A DNA stretch of 64,000 nucleotides from Marinoscillum luteum (GCF_044005705.1 NZ_JBIPKE010000017.1:503203-567202); one strand, 5' to 3'. Counted from the first letter of the stretch, positions 28,342 through 37,652 are shown. Numbers and translations: made by a program. Notes: a model not told the origin generated them from the sequence alone.

Positions 28342-29739
28342 ATGAAATCACCCTTACTGATCGTTTTGACCCTCATTGTAGTGGTCAGCTGTCATCAAAA
28401 CGACAATGACACGCTTCTTTCTGGTCAGTTGATTGACGCTTATACAAATGAGCCGATAGCCAATGCCAGAGTATTTGTACTCGAAAATGGCCCTGAGACC
28501 ACCACGGGAGCAAATGGATCTTTTCAATTTTCCAATGATGAAGTGAAGCTACTGGAAGATGTGAGTGACGGCTCAGGCGACTATGCCATTGCAGTGAGTC
28601 ATTCTGATTACAGACCGAGGGAACTGAATGTGCGCCGTGGAAAAAAGACCCAGGTGGAGATGGCTCCCCTCGCTATTCCTACCTACTTCTATTACCCACC
28701 TGTACAGTTGAATGATGGCATTGCCACTGGTACCCTGAAGGATGCTAATATGGATCGGCAGCTGGTTCAGAACCTTATGGAGAAGGTGCAGGGCGATGGT
28801 TACAAAGAGATTCATAGTGTCCTGGTTTACCACAAGGACATGCTGGTGCTGGAGGAGTATCTTTTTGGAAATAATGACACCATTCAGTTTGAAAACGACA
28901 TAGCTGTTGATCGCAGTCCGGCACCCATCCAATGGTCAAGAAAAGACAAACATTACGTGGCTTCTGTCAATAAAACATTTACCTCCACTCTAGTGGGCAT
29001 GGCACTGAATCAATATGGACATTCCGTAGAGGATAAGATTTCAGATTTTCTACCCCAGTATGCAGCGTATTTTGAAGACCCTAATAAAGCGGCTTTAAAT
29101 TTCGAAGACTGCCTCACGATGACTGCAGGTTTTCAATGGGATGAATGGGGAGATACTGACCTGGCCAGGCTGTGGAAGTCTGATGATTTTGGTGATTTTG
29201 TGCTGAGCCGCTCAAATGCTGGTGCGGGCTCGGAGTGGAGGTACAACAGCGCCCTGCCCAATCTGATGCTGAAAGCCGTGGATGAAATGGTGGATGGTGG
29301 TGTACGGGAGTGGGCAGACGCCAACTTTTATCAAAAACTAGGCATTCGAGATTATAAGTGGCAGTCGCAGCCGGATGGGTATCCGGAAGGATCCGCTCGT
29401 ATGTTCATTCGTCCCCGGGACATGCTAAAGATCGGGATTACCTATCTCAACAATGGCCGGTGGAACGACGAACAAGTGATCCCGGCCAGTTGGGTAAGCG
29501 AATGCTTTCAGGTGAAAGAGCAAACCACATCCGGAGATTATAGCTACCACTTCTGGGTCAGAAATCTGGCAGACACCGAGTACCTCTCGGCAGATGGCGA
29601 TGGGGGCAATTACATCAATGTATTTCCAAGCCTCGATATGGTCCTTGTGATCACTCAGGGGCTGTACCTGAAGTGGCCTTTGTATGTCACCCAGTCGGAT
29701 GATATGATGAAAAACTTCATCATTCCGGCGGTGAATTGA
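28342..29739 (+). CDS. Serine hydrolase lipoprotein (class C beta-lactamase-like) with N-terminal regulatory domain
   Basis: A 465-residue protein: lipobox ending at Cys17 (LIVVVSC), a carboxypeptidase-regulatory-like domain at about 25-110 (LLSGQLIDAYTNEPIANA), and a beta-lactamase/PBP4*-type catalytic domain. The nucleophile motif SVNK is at 208-211, with a YNS element in WRYNSALPN taking the Tyr position. Known relatives include esterases and D-amino-acid peptidases, so activity cannot be named. It has its own upstream region of about 210 bp and sits between the PorE-like gene and a small exported protein. Confidence 0.87.
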   Translation: MKSPLLIVLTLIVVVSCHQNDNDTLLSGQLIDAYTNEPIANARVFVLENGPETTTGANGSFQFSNDEVKLLEDVSDGSGDYAIAVSHSDYRPRELNVRRGKKTQVEMAPLAIPTYFYYPPVQLNDGIATGTLKDANMDRQLVQNLMEKVQGDGYKEIHSVLVYHKDMLVLEEYLFGNNDTIQFENDIAVDRSPAPIQWSRKDKHYVASVNKTFTSTLVGMALNQYGHSVEDKISDFLPQYAAYFEDPNKAALNFEDCLTMTAGFQWDEWGDTDLARLWKSDDFGDFVLSRSNAGAGSEWRYNSALPNLMLKAVDEMVDGGVREWADANFYQKLGIRDYKWQSQPDGYPEGSARMFIRPRDMLKIGITYLNNGRWNDEQVIPASWVSECFQVKEQTTSGDYSYHFWVRNLADTEYLSADGDGGNYINVFPSLDMVLVITQGLYLKWPLYVTQSDDMMKNFIIPAVN

Positions 29740-29876
29740 TGGGCCCTCCTTTGTAATGGTAAGTTGAGAGAGATAATCGGACGACTCACCTAAGAATATC
29801 GACAGTTCACCGGTCAACAACCAACACTGATTGGTCAAGTGCGTGTTTTTAATCATAACCAAATCCCAACAACGTT

Positions 29877-30287
29877 ATGAAAAACTATTCACGCATTTTA
29901 CTAGCCCTTATTGCGGTATTCGCTTTCACTTTTTCGGATGCTCAGGACCTGCCAAAGATCGGTGCTGTGATCAGAGTGGATGCTGATAAGGTGCAGCTAG
30001 TGGCAGGTGAGACCTTTGAAACCACACTTACTATTGTACGTTCCAAAGCAGACAGAAAAACAAAATTTGAAACACCGGTGGTTCAGGAAATGGAAGGCTT
30101 GCATGCAAGTGTCTCGGCGACTGACCAGGCAGATACTTATTTGCTCAGGCTGACACCCACTACACTCCTGGAGGGTACGCACCTTTTGATTATCAAAGGT
30201 TCAGGTCCCAACAGAAGATACCTCACTTCAAAGGCACTGTCTGTGAAGATGACAGATGGGGAATCGCTGGCTTCTGTGGATCAGTAA
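29877..30287 (+). CDS. Small exported hypothetical protein (136 aa)
   Basis: Signal peptide (ILLALIAVFAFTFSDAQ), then a single beta-rich domain of about 110 residues (VQLVAGETFETTLTIVRSK) resembling an Ig-like or beta-sandwich fold, with no Cys in the mature part. No family is recognised. It ends 20 bp before the LytS-type kinase gene and could be a periplasmic partner of that kinase; this is inferred from position only. Confidence 0.7.
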   Translation: MKNYSRILLALIAVFAFTFSDAQDLPKIGAVIRVDADKVQLVAGETFETTLTIVRSKADRKTKFETPVVQEMEGLHASVSATDQADTYLLRLTPTTLLEGTHLLIIKGSGPNRRYLTSKALSVKMTDGESLASVDQ

Positions 30288-30292
30288 TTTTG
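30285..30292 (+). promoter_or_regulatory. Possible -7 box upstream of the LytS-type kinase
   Basis: TAATTTTG matches the TAnnTTTG -7 consensus and overlaps the stop codon of the upstream gene, 15 bp before the kinase start. No clear TTTG element is seen at the right distance, so it is weak. Confidence 0.3.
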
Positions 30293-30307
30293 TTGTAAAT
30301 TCAATCC

Positions 30308-31348
30308 ATGAACTGGGCTAAACGGTATGGCTTTAGAATTTCGGCCGGAGTACTCATCTTCTTTTTCTTGCGGCTGGGTCATTCTGAGATTCTCAGCGAG
30401 TTTTTTGTTTTTGAGCTGATCGATAAGATACTGCTGGTCTATACCGTAGGGGTAGTGCTGTTCCTTTGGGAGGTTTTGGATCGGGTATTTCTCTATTTTG
30501 AAAGGAAGAAGTACGACTACTCCCGCTCCGGAGACTTATTGAAAGTCGTCTTCATACTTACCCTTCTTACTTTTCCATTGGTAGTCACGGCGAGCGGTAT
30601 TTCTGAGTTTTATATCAAACCAAGTCTCAACTGTCCGGTGTATGAAGAGGCCATTTATAAGGAAATCGGGCAGGGCCAGATATTTGCCTGGCTCATCATT
30701 GCTGCTAGGATCATCCAGCTCAATGCCGTGCAAAGTCGTCAGCTGGAACAAGACAAGGCGCTCGTACAGAAAGAGCTACTTCAGAGTCAATATCAAAATC
30801 TGAAAAATCAGATCAAACCACATTTTCTGTTCAATTCCTTTAGCGTACTTCAGTCACTTATCCATGTCAATCCTGCTCAGGCTGAAGAGTTTTTGTCCAG
30901 GCTTTCAAAGATGTATCGATACATTCTGGAAAGTAGGGAAGAGTCTATGAGTACGCTGGAAAAGGAGCTTGAAATACTTGATCATTATCTGTTTTTACTG
31001 AGGGTGCGCCATGAGGAGCGCATTGAGGTCAGTATTGATGTAGACCCGTCCAAAAACAACTTTTTTGTGCCCACTCTCTCCCTGCAGATGCTCGTAGAAA
31101 ATGCCGAGAAGCACAACCGGTTTTCTAAAAGCGAACCATTGCGCATTCATATCTTCACCGAAGGTGACTATTTGGTGGTTCAAAATCAGGTGAGTAAAAA
31201 GGGTGCAGAGGTAGTATCGACCAAGGTTGGTTTGGAAAACATCAGAAGTCAGTATGATCTGCAATCCGAACAATCGGTCATCGTGATCGAAAATGACCAG
31301 ACCTTCACTGTTAAAATGCCCATACTATCCAGATTTAGACTTACATGA
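30308..31348 (+). CDS. LytS-type membrane sensor histidine kinase
   Basis: A 346-residue kinase with about four membrane helices in residues 10-140, the His_kinase motif QIKPHFLFNSFSVLQSLI (His172) and a C-terminal ATPase domain with the N-box LQMLVENAEKHN. LytS-type kinases pair with LytTR regulators, and one is encoded directly downstream with a 4-bp overlap (ATGA). The asparagine-rich N-box is intact; the G-box is reduced, as is common in this family. Signal unknown. Confidence 0.93.
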   Translation: MNWAKRYGFRISAGVLIFFFLRLGHSEILSEFFVFELIDKILLVYTVGVVLFLWEVLDRVFLYFERKKYDYSRSGDLLKVVFILTLLTFPLVVTASGISEFYIKPSLNCPVYEEAIYKEIGQGQIFAWLIIAARIIQLNAVQSRQLEQDKALVQKELLQSQYQNLKNQIKPHFLFNSFSVLQSLIHVNPAQAEEFLSRLSKMYRYILESREESMSTLEKELEILDHYLFLLRVRHEERIEVSIDVDPSKNNFFVPTLSLQMLVENAEKHNRFSKSEPLRIHIFTEGDYLVVQNQVSKKGAEVVSTKVGLENIRSQYDLQSEQSVIVIENDQTFTVKMPILSRFRLT

Positions 31349-32106
31349 TTCATATAGCCATAGTGGAAGATGAGCGCCTTTCGGCAGAACGGCTCAAGGT
31401 ATTGGTGCAGGAGCTTTCTCCCGAATATTCCGTGGTGGCTCTTCTGGATTCGGTGGAGTCCACCATTCAGTGGCTCAAGGATAATTCTTCTCCGGATCTG
31501 ATCCTCCTGGACATTCAGTTAAATGATGGCGTGGGCTTTGATCTACTGGCGGATGACCTGATCAGTTGCCCGGTGATTTTCACCACGGCCTATGATGAAT
31601 ATGCGGTGAAGGCTTTTAAATACAACAGCATCGATTACCTCCTGAAACCCATCGACAGGGCCGAGCTGGAGAATGCACTGGAGAAGTTCAAAAAGTATGG
31701 TGAGCGAACAGTCAGCCCTGAGGTCAAAGATCAGTTTGGTCAGGTGAGTCGTATGCTTTCAGGAAGCTATAAGAAGCGTTTTTTGGTCAAGTTAGGGGAT
31801 CGGTTTCAACCCTTTACCGTGGAAGATATTGCCTACTTTGTTTCGCAGAATGATCTCACCTGCCTGGTGACCCGGAGCGGTGATAAATGGCCTATGGATC
31901 AGAGCCTGGATCAGCTGCAGGAGTTGATCAACCCACTTGATTTTTTCAGGATCAACAGGAAATTGATCATTTCATTACCGGCGATCAAAGAAATCCACAG
32001 CTACTTCAATAGCAGATTGCTATTGAAACTAGATCCTCATGCAGACGATGAGGTGATTGTGAGCAGAGAGCGGGTGGCCAATTTCAAGCGCTGGATGGAC
32101 TTGTAG
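31345..32106 (+). CDS. LytTR-family response regulator
   Basis: A 253-residue DNA-binding regulator. The receiver domain has the acidic pocket VEDE, phosphoacceptor Asp56 (DLILLDIQLNDG), TTAYDEYAVKAF and the conserved Lys in DYLLKPID. A C-terminal LytTR domain from about 145 includes FLVKLGDRFQPF and FFRINRKLIISLPAI. It is translationally coupled to the kinase gene. Targets are unknown; the upstream exported protein or serine hydrolase are nearby candidates. Confidence 0.94.
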   Translation: MIHIAIVEDERLSAERLKVLVQELSPEYSVVALLDSVESTIQWLKDNSSPDLILLDIQLNDGVGFDLLADDLISCPVIFTTAYDEYAVKAFKYNSIDYLLKPIDRAELENALEKFKKYGERTVSPEVKDQFGQVSRMLSGSYKKRFLVKLGDRFQPFTVEDIAYFVSQNDLTCLVTRSGDKWPMDQSLDQLQELINPLDFFRINRKLIISLPAIKEIHSYFNSRLLLKLDPHADDEVIVSRERVANFKRWMDL

Positions 32107-32107
32107 A

Positions 32108-32449
32108 CTAGCTTACCAGCTCTATGCGGATGCCCACTCCGAGCATTTTTTCTCCATTTACCCAAAGTGCCCGTGCGTAGATAGTGGTTTGATTGATCAA
32201 AGCGGAGCGTACCTGCTCTGCCAGTTCGGTTTTCAGGTACCCGATCTGATTTCTTTTTCTGGATAAAACTTTTACTGCATTAGGGTCAAATTCATTTTCG
32301 GGTTCCAGCTCCAGAAAAAGAGGATCATCCTCAGCTACTTCGCGCCTGATGATCTCCTGTCTGGAGGTGCCATCAGCATTTGCATGAGACACCCCCACGA
32401 CCTTGGATTCGTAAACAAACGCGGAGGGAATTTTAATGATTTTGGCCAT
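32108..32449 (-). CDS. HIRAN-domain protein
   Basis: A 113-residue protein whose body matches the HIRAN domain: VVGVSHANADGTSRQEIIRR, then LELEPENEFDPNAVKV and IGYLKTELAEQV, and a final strand with GEKMLGVGIRIEL. HIRAN domains bind DNA ends or damaged DNA and in bacteria often occur alone. The gene is convergent with the LytTR regulator gene, 1 bp apart. No partner enzyme is adjacent. Confidence 0.88.
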   Translation of the reverse strand: MAKIIKIPSAFVYESKVVGVSHANADGTSRQEIIRREVAEDDPLFLELEPENEFDPNAVKVLSRKRNQIGYLKTELAEQVRSALINQTTIYARALWVNGEKMLGVGIRIELVS

Positions 32450-32579
32450 GATGAGATTCAGGATTTCAAAGATAGAAAATCATTTCTGGCCTGCACAACT
32501 ACCCCGCGCACGGAGAAAATAAATCCGGCTCCACCACTTGCTCAGAATCCATCACTCACCTTATATTTATTGTGAAAAT

Positions 32580-32652
<73 letters not shown>

Positions 32653-32662
32653 CTCTTGGACC

Positions 32663-33145
32663 TCAGGCCGCTTTTGAAGGGCGAGTGGTCTCGCTCATGA
32701 TCACCGACCTGATTGATTCTTTCCATTTTTCTCCCAGTAGGGCATGGAAACCCGCTTCTGAAGGATCATCATACTGAGTGTCGAAGATCGAGATGGTTTC
32801 TGTGTACAGCCCCAAAGTATCATGTATGCCGATCAAAATCTGAACCTTGTCTTTTTTCTTATCCAGTTTACAGTAGGTAGCATTTCCCAGAGCGATTACT
32901 TTATTCACCTCTGCGCCAGTCTGTCTGCTCTGGAAGGCGAAAACCTTATGAATACTGTCCAGCGCCAATGCTTTGTCCCCCCAGACCTCCTGCATGGCAA
33001 ATTGGAATGCGTGGTCTTGCGAAAGGTTCTTTAAGATGTTTTTCATTCTTTTGGTTCGGCTTTGACCGGCCCATACCAGATAAGCGATTGGGCCAAACAT
33101 GGCCAATGCGAAGATGATGCCCATAATCAGGCTAAATGAGTCCAT
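32663..33145 (-). CDS. Hypothetical membrane-anchored protein (160 aa)
   Basis: One N-terminal membrane helix (IMGIIFALAMFGPIAYLVWAG), then a cytoplasmic region with basic linker RTKRMKNILKNLS and a mixed alpha/beta domain (VNKVIALGNATYCKLDKKK). No family is recognised. It lies between the tRNA gene and the envelope cluster on the same strand as the latter, with 120 bp to the next gene. Confidence 0.65.
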   Translation of the reverse strand: MDSFSLIMGIIFALAMFGPIAYLVWAGQSRTKRMKNILKNLSQDHAFQFAMQEVWGDKALALDSIHKVFAFQSRQTGAEVNKVIALGNATYCKLDKKKDKVQILIGIHDTLGLYTETISIFDTQYDDPSEAGFHALLGEKWKESIRSVIMSETTRPSKAA

Positions 33146-33267
33146 AATGTTGAGAATTGTTGGTTGAGGAGTCCTGTCAGCAACAGGAGGTTGTTCTTTT
33201 TTTATTTAGACGATCGGATGCGCCCAAGGTCACTGATTTTAGTAGTGAATATTTATAACCCACCTGA

Positions 33268-34023
33268 TCAAAAATAGAGTACTACCTTAGGCTGCGCTGG
33301 TAGCGCCCTGTAGAGCGCCCGGATGTCATTGGCAGATAGTTTCAGTCGGATGTCGGGTGTGTATTCCTGTCCTTTCAGGCTGACCATCCTTTGTAGTCTG
33401 CTGGTCACTGTAGGGCGGTTTTCCTGCCTGAACCTGTACCTTGTCCATTGCTCAGCAAAAGTGGGATTAGGATGCTGTTCCAATATCAAATCAATCCCAT
33501 GTGCCAGCCTGAGTCTGATGTAGGCGGGGTTTTGGATGAGTGTGTCTGGTTCGTAAGCATTGAGGGCCGCCTCCACCGGGTCTTTTGGAGCCTGTCGTTC
33601 TACGATCGGCTCCTTCAGGATGGTGGAGTGGATGCTGATAATGGGTACCGGATCAGAAAAGAGGCCCAGATATAGCCTATTGGGTATACTTTTCAGTAGG
33701 GCATCATTTTCGATGGAGGGCAATTTGGATGTATGAATGATCACCCCATGGATGGCCAGGTGAATGGAGCTATCCCGTAGGTTGACGATCAGGTGAATGG
33801 AATCCTCCTCGGCCAATTGGAGCTGGGCTTCCAGAAAGGCCTTTTTTCTGGCCAGACTGCTTACTTCTGATAGCTCATAGGCCGGATCATACTTCTGCAT
33901 GTACAGACTGTCTTTGGACTCCAGCTTTTCCTGCCATTGGCTCGCCACACCCGCAGGGGCTACACCCAACTGGATCAGGAAGACGAGCAAAAGGAAACCG
34001 ATGATCACTAGTGTAATTTTCAT
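33268..34023 (-). CDS. Exported/anchored hypothetical protein of the L,D-transpeptidase cluster
   Basis: A 251-residue protein with an N-terminal membrane segment (LVIIGFLLLVFLIQLGVAP). Its region around 70-130 (SIHLIVNLRDSSIHLAIHG) resembles the substrate strands found in L,D-transpeptidase partners, but it has no HGC-type catalytic motif. It is separated by 1 bp from the L,D-transpeptidase gene upstream and so almost certainly co-transcribed. A periplasmic accessory or regulator of crosslinking is likely; this is inferred from position. Confidence 0.75.
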   Translation of the reverse strand: MKITLVIIGFLLLVFLIQLGVAPAGVASQWQEKLESKDSLYMQKYDPAYELSEVSSLARKKAFLEAQLQLAEEDSIHLIVNLRDSSIHLAIHGVIIHTSKLPSIENDALLKSIPNRLYLGLFSDPVPIISIHSTILKEPIVERQAPKDPVEAALNAYEPDTLIQNPAYIRLRLAHGIDLILEQHPNPTFAEQWTRYRFRQENRPTVTSRLQRMVSLKGQEYTPDIRLKLSANDIRALYRALPAQPKVVLYF

Positions 34024-34024
34024 C

Positions 34025-34717
34025 TTAGTAGATATATACTTTGGAGCCGGTTTTCAGTGATTCGTAGGCCAGCTTCAGGTTGGCGTCATTGAGGCGAATA
34101 CATCCATGGGTGACGGGTAGCCCCAAAAATCGCTGATAAAGTGTGCCGTGAATGAGATAGCCATCGCCGAGGCCCAGAGCATAATCACCCAGTACACCAT
34201 ATTCAAACCTGGAGGAGTGATTCATAGAGGGGATAGGCAGACCATCCTCCACAAAGGCCCAGTCTGGTTTTTTCCAGACAGGTGCTACCGTTCTCGATCT
34301 GATCTTGAACTCCCCTTTTGGAGTTTTAAACATCCACTGTTGATTGTCACCGTTTTTCAGCAAAATATAACTACCGGTACTGCATTTATCGGCATGAATG
34401 AGCTCAGACCCTTTATAAAGGGCGAAGGTATTGGCAGCGGTGTTTACGATCATGTAGGCACCTTTTGGGGTTTTTCCGGCCAGTTTCTTTTCCAACTTCT
34501 CCAAATCACTTTGCAGCTGGAGGGTCAGGTCTGAAACGGCTGCTTCCTCCATTTCGTTAGCCGGGGGTGAACTCAGGATGGCCAGCGTACTTTTCTCTAT
34601 CAACCAGGGGAGTGTGAGTAGGAGGATAAAGGTGAGCAGACCATAGCCAGCCCAGGTAAGCACCCTTTTGCGGCGATCTACTGTTACCGGTATTTCTGGC
34701 ACTATTTCTTCTGTCAT
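34025..34717 (-). CDS. L,D-transpeptidase (YkuD domain, canonical HGC motif)
   Basis: Crosslinks peptidoglycan stem peptides or attaches proteins, using an active-site Cys in the periplasm. The 230 residues have a membrane anchor near 22-40, a coiled segment, and a YkuD domain. That domain has AYMIVNTAANTFALYKG, HGTLYQRFLG and the catalytic motif THGCIRLND (Cys206). I place the start at 34717 because its ATG overlaps the TGA of the upstream L,D-transpeptidase gene (ATGA); the frame itself is open to 34786. Confidence 0.92.
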   Translation of the reverse strand: MTEEIVPEIPVTVDRRKRVLTWAGYGLLTFILLLTLPWLIEKSTLAILSSPPANEMEEAAVSDLTLQLQSDLEKLEKKLAGKTPKGAYMIVNTAANTFALYKGSELIHADKCSTGSYILLKNGDNQQWMFKTPKGEFKIRSRTVAPVWKKPDWAFVEDGLPIPSMNHSSRFEYGVLGDYALGLGDGYLIHGTLYQRFLGLPVTHGCIRLNDANLKLAYESLKTGSKVYIY

Positions 34718-35826
34718 TTGGAGGAAATTAAAGTTTGAAAAGGGACAAGTGACCCAACGATGACGATGCTGGTACCCACAGGACACTGATCAAATACAAC
34801 ATCCATGTCGTCGTTATGGAGCGCGATACATCCATCTGTCCAGTCGGTGCCCTTACCACCATGTCCATGCACCTCTATCAGTCCTCCTATAGCCGCACTG
34901 GGCTGTAGGACTCCATTTTTTTTATTTTGAGCAAAGCGGATTTTATCCGCTTCATTGGGGTAGTCCAGCAGGAGAGCCTTGTAGTATCGGGTGTCAGTGC
35001 CGGCTTTCTTTTTGACTACCCGGTAGATTCCTTCCGGGGTGGATTTGTCACCCTGGTGGTGTTTGTCCCCGATCCAGTTGGAGCTGAGCTCTGAGGTGTA
35101 GGTTTTGTGCAACCTCCCATTTTTATAGACCTGACAGGTGCGGGCATATTTATCTACAATCAGGCAGGTTTTTTTCTGTTTTCTGGATTCTTCAATTGTG
35201 GTGTTGACCCAATGGTTCCATTCAGGAAAAGCTTTCATGTAGTTTTCCATGGTTTGTTCGGCATAGGTAGTCACCGTATAGATCAGCAGACTGGCACTGT
35301 CCAGTTTGCGTTTGGATTCGGGGTAATTTTCTTTTTGAAAAGCGCTCTTGGCCTGATCAAACAATATTTTTCCCAGGGCCAGGTCTGAAACTTGCTGCGC
35401 CTTCAGGGGGATGTGGGGGTAGAGCACCTGGAAGCTAGCCAGGTGATCCTGTATTTGACTGATTTGTAATGAAACCTCAGATTTGAGTTTAGCCTGAGTT
35501 GCGTTGATTTCTTTCACAGAGGTGATGGCCAATAGAGCGGCACGCTCTGCATATGTCCGGGTGAGGTCGTAGTTTCTAAAGAGAAAAATTCTTTCATTTT
35601 CCTGCTGCCATAGGGTCATGGCTGAGTCGTAGAGCCTGGTGGCTTCATCGAGGGATGATTGAGTATATAGACCGGAGTTGGTCTTCAATGCTGTGGTAAT
35701 ATGCTGCCTGGCCAGCCCCAGTTGGTCTTCTGGCGAGGGAGATTTGATGAGGTACAAAATGATGGTGGTGGCTGTAAGAAGCATCACAAGTACAGTGATC
35801 GACCACTTGAGTGGAGGTTTTGACAT
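34714..35826 (-). CDS. L,D-transpeptidase family protein with TDGC active site
   Basis: A 370-residue YkuD-domain protein: N-terminal membrane anchor (VLVMLLTATTIILYLI), a helical region to about 210, then the catalytic domain (CLIVDKYARTCQVYKNG, STPEGIYRVV). The active-site segment is HGHGGKGTDWTDGCIALHN, with Cys333 and His320. The usual His before Gly-Cys is replaced by Asp (TDGC), a variant seen in some YkuD subgroups, so it may be a different reaction such as hydrolysis. It is second in a four-gene envelope operon behind a coiled-coil lipoprotein. Confidence 0.9.
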   Translation of the reverse strand: MSKPPLKWSITVLVMLLTATTIILYLIKSPSPEDQLGLARQHITTALKTNSGLYTQSSLDEATRLYDSAMTLWQQENERIFLFRNYDLTRTYAERAALLAITSVKEINATQAKLKSEVSLQISQIQDHLASFQVLYPHIPLKAQQVSDLALGKILFDQAKSAFQKENYPESKRKLDSASLLIYTVTTYAEQTMENYMKAFPEWNHWVNTTIEESRKQKKTCLIVDKYARTCQVYKNGRLHKTYTSELSSNWIGDKHHQGDKSTPEGIYRVVKKKAGTDTRYYKALLLDYPNEADKIRFAQNKKNGVLQPSAAIGGLIEVHGHGGKGTDWTDGCIALHNDDMDVVFDQCPVGTSIVIVGSLVPFQTLISSK

Positions 35827-35834
35827 CAGGTGCT

Positions 35835-35882
35835 GAAAAAATGAGGTTTCTCAACAGCATCCAGCGCTGTTGAGAAAACCTC
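35835..35882 (-). terminator. Intrinsic terminator between the lipoprotein and L,D-transpeptidase genes
   Basis: GAGGTTTCTCAACAGC (35843-35858) pairs with GCTGTTGAGAAAACCTC (35866-35882) with one bulged base. On the minus strand it is followed by ATTTTTTC. This is a classic hairpin plus U-run just after the lipoprotein stop codon. It may let the abundant lipoprotein transcript end while some read-through feeds the transpeptidases. Confidence 0.8.
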
Positions 35883-35896
35883 AAATTTTTACTTTA

Positions 35897-36514
35897 TTAA
35901 CCTCTTTTAGCTTTGGTGTTCGCTTTGTATTTGGCGATCACGTCCTGCAACTCGGTGTTGATAGCCGCTGCCTTTTCCTTGGCCGCTTTGGTCAGGTCCA
36001 GACTTGCTAAATACTCACCTTTCTCAAACAGGCTTCCGGATTCTGAAACAGTGCCTTCGATGGTAGAGAGTTCACCCTGTATGGCCAGTAGGGCCGTGGT
36101 GCCTTCTTTACCTTTTGGAGCCTCTGTGATCAGCTGCTTATTAGCCTCTATCAGAGATTTCACTTCAGCGATTTCCGCTTGAATCTGATTCTTAAGTTCC
36201 TCTTTGGTGGTTTCTGTTTCCTGTTTCACCATTGTTGCCAATTGTGCCACAGAAGCCAGACTTGCCTTAGAAGCCGTGAAGTTTTTGAAGAGTTTAGTCT
36301 TTTGAGCTTCTATGGTTTCTATCACCGCTTTCATAGAGTCCTCAAGAGCCAGATAGCTCTCAGTTGCATACACTTCTGCACCAGCTGCCTTGGCCTCATT
36401 GATAGCCAGAGTAGCCTGGTCAATTTCCGCCTGTGGTACATCCCCACAACTAGTGAATAACACAGCGGCCAGACCGAATGCAGCAAACGCTTTTAAATAT
36501 TGATTCTTTTTCAT
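35897..36514 (-). CDS. Coiled-coil lipoprotein
   Basis: A 205-residue lipoprotein: signal with lipobox FTSC (Cys23), then an almost wholly helical Ala/Glu/Lys-rich body with heptad character (EAKAAGAEVYATESYLALED, EELKNQIQAEIAEVKSLIEA) and a basic tail NTKAKRG. This recalls small outer-membrane lipoproteins tethered to peptidoglycan by L,D-transpeptidases; the C-terminal lysines would be the attachment point. Two L,D-transpeptidase genes follow. The tether role is inferred from layout. Confidence 0.8.
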   Translation of the reverse strand: MKKNQYLKAFAAFGLAAVLFTSCGDVPQAEIDQATLAINEAKAAGAEVYATESYLALEDSMKAVIETIEAQKTKLFKNFTASKASLASVAQLATMVKQETETTKEELKNQIQAEIAEVKSLIEANKQLITEAPKGKEGTTALLAIQGELSTIEGTVSESGSLFEKGEYLASLDLTKAAKEKAAAINTELQDVIAKYKANTKAKRG

Positions 36515-36635
36515 TTTTTTCTAATTGTTCTTGTGAAAGATTAAATGTTATATTTCATTTTAGATTGAGACGCACCACCTGCATAAGGTAACTGAGAAAT
36601 GAAATTTATTTTTTTGAAAATTTTTTAAAGTGGCA

Positions 36636-37205
36636 ATGAGTACCGATTTGGCAACGTGGTCTGATGCAGAGCTGATAGAAAAGCTCAAGGAAGGGAATGC
36701 CTCCAGATTTTTTCAGGAGCTGTACGAGCGGTATTATAAGAAGGTGCTGGACAAGTGTTACAGCTTTGTGAAAAACCGGGAAACGGCCCGTGAGCTGGCA
36801 GAGGATGTGTTTTCCAAGACTTTTGAGAAAATCGGGTCTTTTAAGCAGAAGTCTTCATTTTCTTCCTGGCTATACTCCATTACTTACAACCACTGCATAG
36901 ACTACCTGCGGGAAAAGAAGAAGCTGCACTATCCTGAGTGGAACAAGGAAAATGAAATTCCTGAAATCATCGATGAGTCCGACGAGGCACTCTCAGAAAT
37001 TACCTATGAGAACCTGCTACTGATCATGGAGGAGATTCACCCAGAGGAGAAGGCACTGCTGCTGATGAAATACCAACACGACTTATCCATCAGGGAGATC
37101 AGTACTTCGCTGAGAATCAGTGAGAATGCGGCTAAAATGCGGTTAAAAAGGGCGCGTACCAGGGTGGTGTTTTTGTACACTCAAAAATATTTAAAGCACG
37201 GATGA
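36636..37205 (+). CDS. ECF-type sigma-70 family RNA polymerase sigma factor
   Basis: A 189-residue sigma factor from the ATG at 36636 (a GTG lies two codons upstream). Region 2 is seen in FFQELYERYYKKVLDKC and ELAEDVFSKTFEKI through SSWLYSITYNHCIDYLREK. Region 4 is seen in ALLLMKYQHDLSIREISTSL and ENAAKMRLKRAR. No anti-sigma gene with the usual zinc-finger or FecR domain is adjacent. The next gene encodes a small soluble protein of PepSY-like appearance. It is divergent from the envelope lipoprotein gene. Confidence 0.93.
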   Translation: MSTDLATWSDAELIEKLKEGNASRFFQELYERYYKKVLDKCYSFVKNRETARELAEDVFSKTFEKIGSFKQKSSFSSWLYSITYNHCIDYLREKKKLHYPEWNKENEIPEIIDESDEALSEITYENLLLIMEEIHPEEKALLLMKYQHDLSIREISTSLRISENAAKMRLKRARTRVVFLYTQKYLKHG

Positions 37206-37253
37206 TGGGTTACTTTCCTGGTTATTTCCGTCATTATAAGAAATGTAAGGGCA

Positions 37254-37652
37254 ATGGATGATTTTTTGAAAAAGGTAATTGACGGGAGTGAAGCGACCCC
37301 ACCAGAGTCATGCTTACTCACTTTTGACAGAAATTTCCCCAAAGCGATCAACATCGACTGGTCGGAGAAGGAGGCGAAATTTGAGGCCATATTTTACCAG
37401 GATGATATCGAATACATCGCGATGTTTGACCAGCAGGGTCTCCTGGAAAAGTACACCATGTACCTGACTCCCGATTTGCTGCCGGTTGCCATCAAAACCC
37501 ACATGGATCAACTGGGCGAAATTATGAACGCAGTGTTGATCAATGAAGGCAATCAGCTTTTATACGAAGTGATCATCAGGGATGCAAATCTCAAGCGCTA
37601 TGTGCTCATGGTGGATCAGTTGGGTAAGGTTTTGGAGGAGCGAAAGCTCTGA
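37254..37652 (+). CDS. PepSY-like small protein (132 aa)
   Basis: A soluble 132-residue protein lacking a signal peptide. It has two repeats of the PepSY-like layout: strands around KAINIDWSEKEAKFEAIFYQ and YIAMFDQQGLLEKYTMYL, then LLYEVIIRDANLKRYVLMV with the closing VDQLGKVLEE. Family call is by pattern only. It follows the sigma-factor gene by 48 bp and could be a cytoplasmic modulator of it. Confidence 0.65.
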   Translation: MDDFLKKVIDGSEATPPESCLLTFDRNFPKAINIDWSEKEAKFEAIFYQDDIEYIAMFDQQGLLEKYTMYLTPDLLPVAIKTHMDQLGEIMNAVLINEGNQLLYEVIIRDANLKRYVLMVDQLGKVLEERKL

